A DNA stretch of 12,292 bases from CALMEC01 sp964434425 (lineage in GTDB: Bacteria; Actinomycetota; Thermoleophilia; Miltoncostaeales; Miltoncostaeaceae). How positions within the stretch are numbered: position 1 is the first letter of the stretch; every line of letters starts with the position of its first letter. Under the pieces are notes generated by a model that was not told where the DNA came from, searched no databases, and was given only the letters and a program-made list of their open reading frames with translations. Shown here one piece after another: positions 1-5,863 of this stretch. The stretch is from positions 1 through 12,292 of the forward strand of contig CAYSVH010000030.1 in assembly GCA_964434425.1 (NCBI GenBank), written 5' to 3'. A program made the position numbers and the translations under genes.

Positions 1-11
1 TTCTGGGCCAC
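1..11 (-). CDS. infA: Probable translation initiation factor IF-1, first codons only
   Basis: Only a GTG start and the codons for Ala and Gln plus two bases of the next codon (fits Lys) are inside the window. IF-1 binds the 30S A site during initiation. The call rests on three things: the gene that commonly follows map in actinobacterial ribosomal clusters is infA; the visible start Met-Ala-Gln-(Lys) suits an IF-1 N terminus; and a GAGAGGAG purine run lies just upstream, although its spacing of 3 nt to the GTG is short. An ATG at 24-22 in another frame is an alternative start for an unknown ORF. The identity is inference from position, not from sequence similarity. Confidence 0.4.
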
Positions 12-106
12 AGACTCCTCTCATGCCCCGAAGGGCGTCGCCCGATGCGTGCGTAGCCGTACGCGGCGAGACCGCGCAGGACCCCGCACCTTAGCACGGA
101 AACGAC
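12..106 (-). promoter_or_regulatory. map-infA intergenic leader with extended -10-like promoter and UUCG hairpin
   Basis: This 95-bp gap is the second largest in the window. On the minus strand it contains TGCTAAGGT (96-88), which reads as an extended -10 box (TG-N-TAAGGT); no convincing -35 hexamer lies 16-18 nt upstream. Further down, GCCC-UUCG-GGGC (36-25) forms a 4-bp stem closed by a cUUCGg tetraloop directly before the purine-rich RBS of the next gene. A separate promoter for the downstream gene (infA and beyond) is plausible. The promoter is inferred from the motif alone; the hairpin is visible directly. Confidence 0.35.
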
Positions 107-904
107 TCATGCGGTGGTGAGGATCCGTGGGCCGCTCTCGGTTACCGCGACGGTGTGCTCGGCGTGCGCCGACAGCGAGCCGTCCTTCGTGCGGATCGTC
201 CAGCGGTCCTCGTCGACGGTGACGTCGTATCCACCGGCGTTGACCATGGGCTCGATGGCGATGACGAGGCCGGGCTCGATGGGGAGCCCCTCTCCTGGCC
301 GGCCGTAGTTGGGGACCTGCGGATCCTCGTGCATCGAACGCCCCACGCCGTGGCCGACGAGGCTGCGCACGACGCTGAAGCCGCCGCTTTCGACCTCGGT
401 CTGGACGGCGTGGCCGATGTCGCCGATCGTGTTGCCGGGACGCGCGGCCTGTATCCCGCGCTGGAGGGCGGTCTCCGTGACGGAGACCAGTTCGGCGGCG
501 GCCGCGCTGATGCTTCCGACCGGGACCGTGCGCGCGCTGTCGGCCACCCACCCGTCAAGGATCAGGCCACAGTCGACAGACAGGATGTCGCCGTCCTCGA
601 GCGTCACGGGCGAGGGGATGCCGTGCACCACCACGTCGTTCAGCGACGAGCAGATCGACCCGGGGAAGTCAACGGCTCCAGGCGCGCCCGGATAGCCGAG
701 GAAGGCCGGCGTCCCGCCCCGCTCACGGATGGCCGACTCGGCGAGTTCGTCCAGCTCGAGCAGGGTCACGCCCGGGGCGACCGCCGCCACCAGCAGGTCG
801 AGGCACTCGCCCAGGGCCGCTCCAGCCGCCGCCATCGCGTCGATCTCGGAGGGACTCTTCAGCTGAGGGCCCGACGGACGACGGCTCCTGCGGCGCTTGG
901 TCAC
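107..904 (-). CDS. map: Methionine aminopeptidase, type I
   Basis: Cytosolic metalloenzyme that removes the initiator methionine from nascent proteins once deformylase has acted. The 265-residue product has the pita-bread fold signature with all five metal ligands in place by alignment to E. coli MetAP: D111 and D122 (in VDCGLILDGWVADSA), H185 (GHGVGRSMHED), E218 (IAIEPM) and E249 (HAEHTV); H94 (VVVHGIP) matches the substrate-binding histidine. The first ten residues (MTKRRRSRRP) are strongly basic, possibly aiding contact with the ribosome, where the enzyme works. The GTG start is chosen because it overlaps the adk stop as GTGA, keeping the tight coupling of the cluster. Its place after secY-adk is standard for this operon type. 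Identification is secure. Confidence 0.97.
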   Translation of the reverse strand: MTKRRRSRRPSGPQLKSPSEIDAMAAAGAALGECLDLLVAAVAPGVTLLELDELAESAIRERGGTPAFLGYPGAPGAVDFPGSICSSLNDVVVHGIPSPVTLEDGDILSVDCGLILDGWVADSARTVPVGSISAAAAELVSVTETALQRGIQAARPGNTIGDIGHAVQTEVESGGFSVVRSLVGHGVGRSMHEDPQVPNYGRPGEGLPIEPGLVIAIEPMVNAGGYDVTVDEDRWTIRTKDGSLSAHAEHTVAVTESGPRILTTA

Positions 905-1548
905 TGAATGGCGCTCCGAAGACGCGCGTACACCTCGTCGAGCGCACCGGTGCCGTCGACCTCGCGAAGGAGGCCGGCCGACCGGTAGTACTCGGCCACG
1001 GGCGCGGTCTGGTCGCTGTACGTTCGGAGACGAGCGGCCACGGCCTCGGGACGGTCGTCGTCACGTTGATACAGGTCGCACTTCTCGGTCCCGTCGCCAT
1101 CCGGGCAGGTCGAGTCGTCGTAGGGATTCGACGTCTCGTGGAACGACCGTCCGCAACGGCGGCAGATCCACCGGCCGCCGAGGCGACGGGTGAGCTCGTC
1201 CGTCGGCACGGCGAGGGAGATGACCGCCTCGAGCGGCGCATTCAGCTCGCCGAGCATGGTGCCGAGCGACTCGGCCTGGGCGACGGTCCGGGGGAAGCCG
1301 TCCAGGAGGAAGGAGTCCGACCGGGTGGCGAGGGCCTCGCGGATCATCCCGATGACGACCTCGTCCGGCACGAGACCGCCGGCGTCCATGTGCTTCTTCG
1401 CCTCGAGCCCGAGGGTGGTGCCCTCGGCGACCTGTGCGCGGAGCAGGTCGCCCGTGGCGAGGTGCAGGAGCCCGAGATCCGCCTTCAGGCGTTCGGCCTG
1501 GGTTCCCTTGCCGGCGCCGGGGGGTCCGAAGAGTGCGAGTCGTGCCAT
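901..1548 (-). CDS. adk: Adenylate kinase with zinc-type LID
   Basis: Catalyses ATP + AMP = 2 ADP in the cytosol, keeping adenylate energy charge. The 215 residues begin with the P-loop GPPGAGKGT (8-16); the AMP-binding region includes TGD (32-34) and DGFPRT (83-88, with the conserved R87). The LID (about 124-165) is the long form: cysteines at 129 and 132 (CRRC), 148 and 157, followed by LYQRDDD. In zinc-binding Gram-positive enzymes the pattern is usually C-x2-C-x16-C-x2-C/D; here the first three positions fit but the fourth candidate is eight residues further on, so zinc binding is likely but atypical in spacing. ATG overlaps the secY stop as TAATG. Identification is secure. Confidence 0.97.
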   Translation of the reverse strand: MARLALFGPPGAGKGTQAERLKADLGLLHLATGDLLRAQVAEGTTLGLEAKKHMDAGGLVPDEVVIGMIREALATRSDSFLLDGFPRTVAQAESLGTMLGELNAPLEAVISLAVPTDELTRRLGGRWICRRCGRSFHETSNPYDDSTCPDGDGTEKCDLYQRDDDRPEAVAARLRTYSDQTAPVAEYYRSAGLLREVDGTGALDEVYARLRSAIQ

Positions 1549-2798
1549 TACAGGAATCCTTCGTACTGACGCTGGATGAGCTGTGCCTCGAGCTGCCGCA
1601 TGGTGTCGATGGCGACACCGACGACGATCAGCAGCGAGGTGCCACCGATGGTGAAGTTCACGCCGGGCAGGTACTTGAAGACGATGGACGGCATGCTGGC
1701 CACGGCGGCGAGGTAGATGGCACCCGGCAGCGTGAGCCGCGTCATGACGCGATCCAGGAAGACCGCGGTGGGACGCCCCGGGCGCACACCGGGGATGAAC
1801 CCGCCGTGCTTCTTCAGGTTCTCCGCCTGGTCGACCGGGTTGAACTGAACAGCCGTGTAGAAGTAGGTGAAGAGGATGATGAGGACGGCCTGGAACACGA
1901 TGAAGAACCAGGAGTTCGTGCCGAGGAGCTCACCGAGCCGCTGGAAGAAGGACCCGCCGATCAGCGTCGCCATGAGCGACGGGAGGATCACGATGGACGA
2001 CGCGAAGATGACCGGGATGACTCCCGCCATGTTCACGCGCAGGGGCATGTAGGTGGTCCCGCCCTGCGTCATCTTCCGTCCGACGACCCGTTTGGCGTAC
2101 TGGATCGGGATGCGGCGCTGCCCCTCGTTGACGAAGACCACACCGATGACGACGGCGACGGCGATCACGCCGATGACGATCATGGTGACGGGCTCGAGCT
2201 GCCACCAGTGCCGGACGCCCTGCGGGATCGACGCCACGATGCTGGCGAAGATCATGAGCGAGATGCCGTTGCCGATGCCGCGCTGGGTGATGAGCTCACC
2301 CAACCACATGACGAGCACGGTACCCGCCGTCAGGGAGATGACGATCAGGTAGAACCGCCCGGCGTTGACGTCCGTCAGACCGCCGACCGACCGGAAGAAC
2401 AGCACGTAGGCGACGGACTGCAGGAACGCCAGGGCAACGGTGAGATACCGCGTGTACTGGGTGATCTTGGCGTGCCCCGCCTCGCCCTCCTTCTGGAGGG
2501 CCTCCAGCTTGGGTATCACCACCGTCATCAGCTGGATGACGATGCTCGCGGTGATGTACGGCATGATCCCCAGCGCGAAGACCGAGAACCTGGTGAGCGC
2601 GCCACCCGAGAAGAGGTTCAGGAACTGGAGGACGTTGGCCGCCCCCTGGCTCCCGATCGCACCCTCGATGTCGTGGGAGCTCGCGCCCGGGATCGGAACG
2701 AAGGTCCCGAACCGGTAGACCGCGAGGATCGCGAACGTGAACAGGAGCTTCTTCCGAAGCTCCGGCGAGCGAAACGCGTTCAGAACAGCCTTCAGCAC
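1548..2798 (-). CDS. secY: Protein translocase subunit SecY
   Basis: Central channel of the SecYEG translocon in the cytoplasmic membrane, through which SecA- or ribosome-driven proteins pass. The 416-residue product has about ten hydrophobic helices, the first near residues 17-36, and the family signatures GELITQRGIGNG (167-178), PIQYAKRVVGRK (231-242), ENLKKHGGFIPGVRPG (326-341, containing the cytoplasmic-loop Arg corresponding to E. coli R357) and the C-terminal QLIQRQYEGFL. Length is slightly short but normal. The GTG start is supported by a GGAGGA Shine-Dalgarno 8 nt upstream and by the typical N terminus. Unlike every other internal junction it is separated from the preceding gene (rplO) by 205 bp, most of which is an inserted-looking palindrome; downstream it overlaps adk by 1 nt. 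Confidence 0.98.
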   Translation of the reverse strand: MLKAVLNAFRSPELRKKLLFTFAILAVYRFGTFVPIPGASSHDIEGAIGSQGAANVLQFLNLFSGGALTRFSVFALGIMPYITASIVIQLMTVVIPKLEALQKEGEAGHAKITQYTRYLTVALAFLQSVAYVLFFRSVGGLTDVNAGRFYLIVISLTAGTVLVMWLGELITQRGIGNGISLMIFASIVASIPQGVRHWWQLEPVTMIVIGVIAVAVVIGVVFVNEGQRRIPIQYAKRVVGRKMTQGGTTYMPLRVNMAGVIPVIFASSIVILPSLMATLIGGSFFQRLGELLGTNSWFFIVFQAVLIILFTYFYTAVQFNPVDQAENLKKHGGFIPGVRPGRPTAVFLDRVMTRLTLPGAIYLAAVASMPSIVFKYLPGVNFTIGGTSLLIVVGVAIDTMRQLEAQLIQRQYEGFL

Positions 2799-2818
2799 AG
2801 GCCGATTCCTCCGGTCAT
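2792..2818 (-). other. Possible eight-codon leader ORF overlapping the secY start
   Basis: An ATG at 2818-2816 preceded by GAAGGA (4 nt spacer) opens a reading frame of eight codons (MTGGIGLC) whose TGA lies 4 nt inside secY, so it overlaps the secY GTG by 7 nt in another frame. The secY RBS lies within this mini-ORF. Such an arrangement would allow ribosomes terminating here to reinitiate at secY. It is short enough to be chance; no other evidence of translation is visible. Confidence 0.25.
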
Positions 2819-2840
2819 CGTGTCCTTCGTTCTCGGATTA

Positions 2841-2853
2841 GATGGTTGATTCC
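2841..2853 (+). repeat. Left terminal inverted repeat of the palindromic element
   Basis: The 13-bp sequence GATGGTTGATTCC, preceded by TA at 2839-2840, is the perfect reverse complement of 2992-3004. Confidence 0.8.
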
Positions 2854-2991
2854 ACGATCTCGCGGCGTGGTGCACGCCCCCGGCGGCGCGGATACGCCAC
2901 CGGGCGACTCGAACAGGCGAACCAGCATGCCCTTCGGCGCCCGCCGGCGTCCCGCATCCGCCGGTGACGCACCCCACATCCACGATCCCGC

Positions 2992-3004
2992 GGAATCAAC
3001 CATC
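2992..3004 (-). repeat. Right terminal inverted repeat of the palindromic element
   Basis: On the plus strand GGAATCAACCATC followed by TA (3005-3006); perfect reverse complement of 2841-2853. Its outermost base supplies the G of the L15 TAG stop codon. Confidence 0.8.
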
Positions 3005-3537
3005 TAGGCGTCGTCCGAAACCGCGCGCAGCGGGACGACCTCGGCCGTGCCTCCGGCCGCCTCGATCTTCTGACGGGCACCCTCCGAGAAGGCGTGTGCC
3101 CGAACGGTGAGCGCGCGGTCCAGATCGCCCTTGGCGAGGATCTTGACGGGCCAGCCGCGATTGGCGTTCCCCTTCACGAGCCCGCGCTCCTCGAGGGCCG
3201 CAAGATCGACGACGCTGCCAGCCTCGAAGACGTCCAGCCGCCCGACGTTCACCGGGATCGTGTGCGTCCGGAACGGACCGATGGGCATCGACTTCTTGTG
3301 GTTGGGACCGCGCAGCTTGCCCTTCTGCATGTGGATCGGCACCTGGCCGCCCTGGAAGGTGGAGATGGGCCCCTTGCCCGACCGAGCGCCCTGGCCCTTC
3401 TGCCCGCGACCGGAGGTCTTGCCGGTACCGGAGCCGGGTCCACGCCCGATGCGCTTGCGCGCCTTACGGGATCCGGGGAGCGGAGCGAGGGTCTCGAGCC
3501 GAACGTCGTTCGGGTCGATGGTCGTCTCGTCGGTCAT
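3004..3537 (-). CDS. rplO: 50S ribosomal protein L15
   Basis: Large-subunit protein that joins late in 50S assembly and threads an extended, glycine-rich N-terminal arm into 23S rRNA. The 177-residue product shows that arm at about 23-55 (ARKRIGRGPGSGTGKTSGRG and following, rich in Gly, Lys and Arg), then FQGGQVPIHMQKGKLRG (61-77), typical of L15. The first 22 residues are a short acidic lead-in before the usual TLAPLPGSRK start, making the protein longer than the E. coli form (144 residues). ATG overlaps the rpmD stop as ATGA, with GAGGAG upstream. The TAG stop is unusual in origin: its third base belongs to the terminal repeat of the palindromic element that follows. The protein itself is intact. 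Confidence 0.98.
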   Translation of the reverse strand: MTDETTIDPNDVRLETLAPLPGSRKARKRIGRGPGSGTGKTSGRGQKGQGARSGKGPISTFQGGQVPIHMQKGKLRGPNHKKSMPIGPFRTHTIPVNVGRLDVFEAGSVVDLAALEERGLVKGNANRGWPVKILAKGDLDRALTVRAHAFSEGARQKIEAAGGTAEVVPLRAVSDDA

Positions 3538-3713
3538 TTGGAGGTCTCCTCAACCCGAATGAGGTGGGCGACCTTCCGGAGACGCCCCTCGAGCTCGGGG
3601 GTTTCTTTGTGTTCACGGCTCTGGCCGATGCGGCCCAGGCCGAGCGCCCGCAGCGTGCCGCGGTGCTCCTGCTTGGAACCGATTGCCGAACGGATCTGCG
3701 TGACCCGGATCAC
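3534..3713 (-). CDS. rpmD: 50S ribosomal protein L30
   Basis: A 59-residue protein that fills the space between S5 and L15 exactly. The translation begins MIRVTQIRSAIGSKQEHRGT and continues LRALGLGRIGQSREHKETPE before a VAHLIRVEE C terminus, the compact L30 pattern (Ile-rich first strand, S-x-IG, LRALGL-x-RIG, and the V-x-HLI-x-VEE end). L30 sits on the 50S surface near the 5S rRNA side. The start is GTG overlapping the rpsE stop as GTGA, with GAGGGGAG 9 nt upstream; the stop overlaps the rplO start as ATGA. An out-of-frame ATG at 3720 gives a non-L30 sequence and is rejected. The length matches bacterial L30 (about 58-61 residues). Confidence 0.96.
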   Translation of the reverse strand: MIRVTQIRSAIGSKQEHRGTLRALGLGRIGQSREHKETPELEGRLRKVAHLIRVEETSK

Positions 3714-4336
3714 GAGGCATCACTCCCCTCATCGGCGGTCTCGGCGACGGCCACCGCCACCGGCTCGGTCTCGGCGGGCGCGGCGTCCGCGTCGATGGTG
3801 CGCTCACGGGCGTTGTCGGCCAGGCCGAACATCTGGGCGATCGTCTTCCCGCGCCGCTCGGCGACGTCCTCCGGACGGCGGAGTCCCTTGAGGGCCTCGA
3901 CGGTCGCGGGCAGGAGGTTCATCGGGTTGCTGCTGCCCAGCGACTTGCTGAGGATGTCGTGGATGCCGGCGAGCTCCAGCACGGCACGCACCGGACCACC
4001 CGCGATGACCCCGGTACCCGGCGAGGCCGGCTTCAGGAGCACGCGGCCGGCGCCGTGGCGCCCCAGGATCTGGTGGGTGATCGTGTTGTTGTGCTTCGGG
4101 ACCCGGAAGAGGTTCTTCTTCGCGTCCTCGATGGCCTTCTGGATGGCGAGCGGAACCTCACGCGCCTTGCCGTGACCGATGCCGACGACATCGTTCATGT
4201 CACCGACGACCACCAGCGCGGAGAACGAGAAGCGCCGTCCACCCTTGACGACCTTCGCGACGCGATTGACCTCCACCACACGCTCGGCCAGCTCGAGGCT
4301 GTTGGCGTTGATGCGCTCTCGACGTACGTCAGACAA
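3710..4336 (-). CDS. rpsE: 30S ribosomal protein S5 with acidic C-terminal tail
   Basis: Small-subunit protein important for decoding accuracy and mRNA unwinding at the entry tunnel. The 208-residue product has the N-terminal double-stranded RNA-binding domain (ERVVEVNRVAKVVKGGRRFS, 18-37; VVVGDMNDVVGIGHGKAREV, 42-61) and the C-terminal S5 domain (GTGVIAGGPVRAVLELAGIHD, 107-127). Residues 180-208 form an Ala/Glu/Asp-rich tail absent from the 167-residue E. coli protein. No ATG or GTG is in frame upstream, so TTG at 4336 is used, backed by AGAGGA 6 nt before it. The stop overlaps the rpmD GTG. Core identification is secure; the tail is directly visible, its function unknown. Confidence 0.97.
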   Translation of the reverse strand: MSDVRRERINANSLELAERVVEVNRVAKVVKGGRRFSFSALVVVGDMNDVVGIGHGKAREVPLAIQKAIEDAKKNLFRVPKHNNTITHQILGRHGAGRVLLKPASPGTGVIAGGPVRAVLELAGIHDILSKSLGSSNPMNLLPATVEALKGLRRPEDVAERRGKTIAQMFGLADNARERTIDADAAPAETEPVAVAVAETADEGSDAS

Positions 4337-4342
4337 ACCCGT

Positions 4343-4348
4343 TCCTCT
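4343..4348 (-). promoter_or_regulatory. Ribosome binding site fixing the TTG start of rpsE
   Basis: AGAGGA lies 6 nt upstream of TTG 4336-4334 in the 15-nt rplR-rpsE gap. It supports the rare TTG start because the frame has no other initiator between the upstream stop and the conserved domain. Confidence 0.7.
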
Positions 4349-4351
4349 CGA

Positions 4352-4711
4352 TCAGAACTGGAGGCCGCCGTCGCGGGCCCCGTCGGCGAGCGCCTTCACA
4401 CGCCCATGGTAAAGGTAACCACCGCGGTCGAAGACGACCTTGGTGACGCCGGCGGCCTTGGCCCGCTCGGCGAGCAGACGACCGACCTCGGTCGCGGCCT
4501 CCGTCTTGGAGGAGTCGCGCAGAGCGGCCTCGATCGAACCGGCGGCCGCGAGGGTGCGGCCATCGACGTCGTCGATGACCTGCGCGTAGATGCGCGCGTT
4601 CGAGCGGAAGACCGACAGGCGCGGACGCTCTGCGGTGCCGTGGACCCGACCGCGAATGCGCTTGCGTCGACGATCGCGACCCGGCGCCGATGGTGAGATG
4701 TGACGACTCAT
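4352..4711 (-). CDS. rplR: 50S ribosomal protein L18
   Basis: Binds 5S rRNA and helps dock it, with L5 and L25-type partners, into the central protuberance of the 50S subunit. The 119-residue product has the basic N-terminal arm (GRDRRRKRIRGRVHGTAERP, 11-30), the RLSVFRSNARIYAQVIDD strand (31-48) and the ending VVFDRGGYLYHGRVKALADG (92-111) with the family's YHGRVKALAD signature. Length is the usual 117-122. ATG overlaps the rplF stop as ATGA, so the start is not in doubt. Confidence 0.98.
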   Translation of the reverse strand: MSRHISPSAPGRDRRRKRIRGRVHGTAERPRLSVFRSNARIYAQVIDDVDGRTLAAAGSIEAALRDSSKTEAATEVGRLLAERAKAAGVTKVVFDRGGYLYHGRVKALADGARDGGLQF

Positions 4712-5241
4712 GCCCGCTTTCCGACCTTCCTGCGAATCTGCTCGTCCGCGTACTTGATGCCCTTGCCCTTGTACGGCTCGGGGGGACGCACCTTGCGGAT
4801 GTCGGCCGCAACCTGGCCGACGGACTGCTTGTCGATGCCCGAGACCACGATCTCGGTCGGCTGCGGCGTCTCGAAGGTGATTCCCTCCGGCGGCGACACG
4901 ATCACCGGGTGGGAGTACCCGGCCGAGATCTCGAGGTCCTTGCCCTTCATCTGGGCGCGGTACCCGACACCGATCAGCTCGAGGCGCTTCTCGAAGCCCT
5001 GGGTGACGCCCTCGACCATGTTGGCGACGAGCGTCCGGGACAGGCCATGCAGCGCACGGTGGGGCGCCCGGTCCGTGGGACGGGAGATCGTCAGGGCACC
5101 GTCCTCCTGCGCCACCGTGATGGGGGCGCTGATGGTCTGGGCGAGCTCGCCCTTGGGACCCTTGACGGTCACGTTCTGACCGGTGATGTCGACCGTGACA
5201 CCGTCGGGGACGGTGATCGGCGTGCGTCCAATTCTGCTCAT
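4708..5241 (-). CDS. rplF: 50S ribosomal protein L6
   Basis: Located near the factor-binding (GTPase) region of the 50S subunit beside the sarcin-ricin loop. The 177-residue product has the two duplicated alpha/beta domains of the family, the N-terminal MSRIGRTPI start and the diagnostic C-terminal PEPYKGKGIKY (154-164). The ATG start is 16 nt after the rpsH stop with a GAAAG purine stretch. Length matches the family (about 177-180). Nothing unusual is seen. Confidence 0.98.
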   Translation of the reverse strand: MSRIGRTPITVPDGVTVDITGQNVTVKGPKGELAQTISAPITVAQEDGALTISRPTDRAPHRALHGLSRTLVANMVEGVTQGFEKRLELIGVGYRAQMKGKDLEISAGYSHPVIVSPPEGITFETPQPTEIVVSGIDKQSVGQVAADIRKVRPPEPYKGKGIKYADEQIRRKVGKRA

Positions 5242-5257
5242 ACTCGTATCGCTTTCG

Positions 5258-5653
5258 TTACCAGACTTCGCAGAGGACCTCGCCGCCGATACCGCGGCGA
5301 CGGGCCTCCTGACCGGAGAGAAGTCCCTGCGAGGTGGAGATCACCGCGACGCCCATCCCACCGAGGACCTTGGGGACCTCCCCGCGGCCGACGTACACGC
5401 GGCGGCCGGGCTTGCTCACGCGCCGGAGACCGGAGATCACCTGGCGGCGGTTCTTGTCGTACTTCAGGTTGACCGTGAGCTTGTGATCGCGTCCCTCACC
5501 CTCGGCGCTCCAGCCGGAGATGTACCCCTCGGCCTCGAGAAGCTTGGCGAACTCGATCTTGAGCTTGCTCGCCGGAAGGGTCGCGTGGTCGTGCATGGCC
5601 AGCGCCGCGTTGCGGATGCGGGTCAGCATGTCCGCGAAAGGATCGGTCATCAT
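5258..5653 (-). CDS. rpsH: 30S ribosomal protein S8
   Basis: Primary 16S rRNA-binding protein of the central domain (helix 21); in E. coli S8 is also the translational repressor of the spc operon. The 131-residue product has MTDPFADMLTRIRNA at the N terminus and the C-terminal signature GVAVISTSQGLLSGQEAR (101-118), which contains the RNA-contacting STSQG loop. Two tandem ATG codons occur (5653 and 5650); the first is used here, the second would give the more usual MTDP start, and both sit well behind a GGGGGGTGA RBS. No obvious mimic of 16S helix 21 was recognised at the rplE leader, so conservation of autoregulation is not shown by this sequence. Confidence 0.98.
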   Translation of the reverse strand: MMTDPFADMLTRIRNAALAMHDHATLPASKLKIEFAKLLEAEGYISGWSAEGEGRDHKLTVNLKYDKNRRQVISGLRRVSKPGRRVYVGRGEVPKVLGGMGVAVISTSQGLLSGQEARRRGIGGEVLCEVW

Positions 5654-5669
5654 CGTGCGCTCACCCCCC

Positions 5670-5855
5670 TTACCAGGACGACTTCGTCATGCCGGGGATC
5701 ACGCCCGCGTGTGCCTCTTCGCGCAGGCAGATGCGGCACAGGCCGAACTTGCGGTAGTACGCGCGGGAGCGACCGCAGCGGTGACAGCGGGAGTACTCCC
5801 GCGTCTTGTACTTGGATGGGCGCGCCGCCTTGACGCGCAGACTCGTCTTCGCCAC
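5670..5855 (-). CDS. rpsN: 30S ribosomal protein S14, type Z (zinc-binding)
   Basis: A 61-residue short-form S14 located in the 30S head. Four cysteines, C24-x2-C27 and C40-x2-C43, form the zinc ribbon that defines the C+ (type Z, sometimes named rpsZ) form; the C terminus GVIPGMTKSSW is typical. Organisms with this form may also carry a zinc-independent paralogue elsewhere for zinc limitation; none is in this window. The start is GTG at 5855 after an AAGGAG RBS in the 8-nt gap from rplE. The presence of the spc-encoded Z form is consistent with Actinomycetota or Firmicutes. Confidence 0.97.
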   Translation of the reverse strand: MAKTSLRVKAARPSKYKTREYSRCHRCGRSRAYYRKFGLCRICLREEAHAGVIPGMTKSSW

Positions 5856-5863
5856 TTTGCTCC

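Larger units (their letters stand above)
2841..3004. mobile_element. MITE-like palindromic insertion between rplO and secY, TA-flanked
   Basis: A 164-bp segment begins with GATGGTTGATTCC (2841-2853) and ends with its exact reverse complement (2992-3004). TA dinucleotides lie directly outside both ends (2839-2840 and 3005-3006), so the perfect repeat including them is 15 bp. The inner parts also pair imperfectly: 2880-2886 and 2958-2964 are perfect complements (CCGGCGG), and 2902-2906 pairs with 2938-2942, leaving a loop of about 31 nt. The L15 stop codon is TAG made from the right-hand TA plus the first base of the element; deleting the element and one TA would give TAA and a 39-nt gap to secY. 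TA duplication and terminal repeats resemble non-autonomous IS630/Tc1-mariner-type elements. No transposase is encoded. A structured RNA or transcriptional attenuator of the operon is the main alternative. Confidence 0.5.

Noticed and set aside
155..907. Plus-strand open frame of 250 codons opposite map
   Set aside because: Mirrors map codon for codon on the opposite strand; composition rich in Arg, Asp and Gly with no recognisable domain.
1434..2849. Long plus-strand open frame (471 codons) opposite secY and adk
   Set aside because: It is antisense to two secure genes, has a biased, repetitive Asp/Arg/His-rich composition typical of the reverse complement of GC-rich coding DNA, and no recognisable domain.
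2906..2914. GTTCGAGTC on the minus strand, similar to a tRNA T-loop
   Set aside because: The flanking bases do not form the 5-bp T stem, and no anticodon arm or acceptor stem is present, so it is a chance match in the element's loop.
2815..3003. A 62-codon frame starting with ATG directly after the L15 TAG and ending as ATGA at the mini-ORF before secY
   Set aside because: It lies almost wholly inside the palindromic element, has no Shine-Dalgarno before its ATG, resembles no family I know, and GC-rich inverted repeats give open frames by chance.
2841..3004. Integron attC-like recombination site
   Set aside because: attC sites begin with RYYYAAC and end with GTTRRRY; here GTT lies at the 5' end and AAC at the 3' end, the reverse arrangement, and the core bases do not fit.
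2841..3004. Rho-independent terminator after rplO
   Set aside because: The hairpin is long and imperfect and is not followed by a run of U on the minus-strand transcript; the downstream bases are AUCCGAGAACG.
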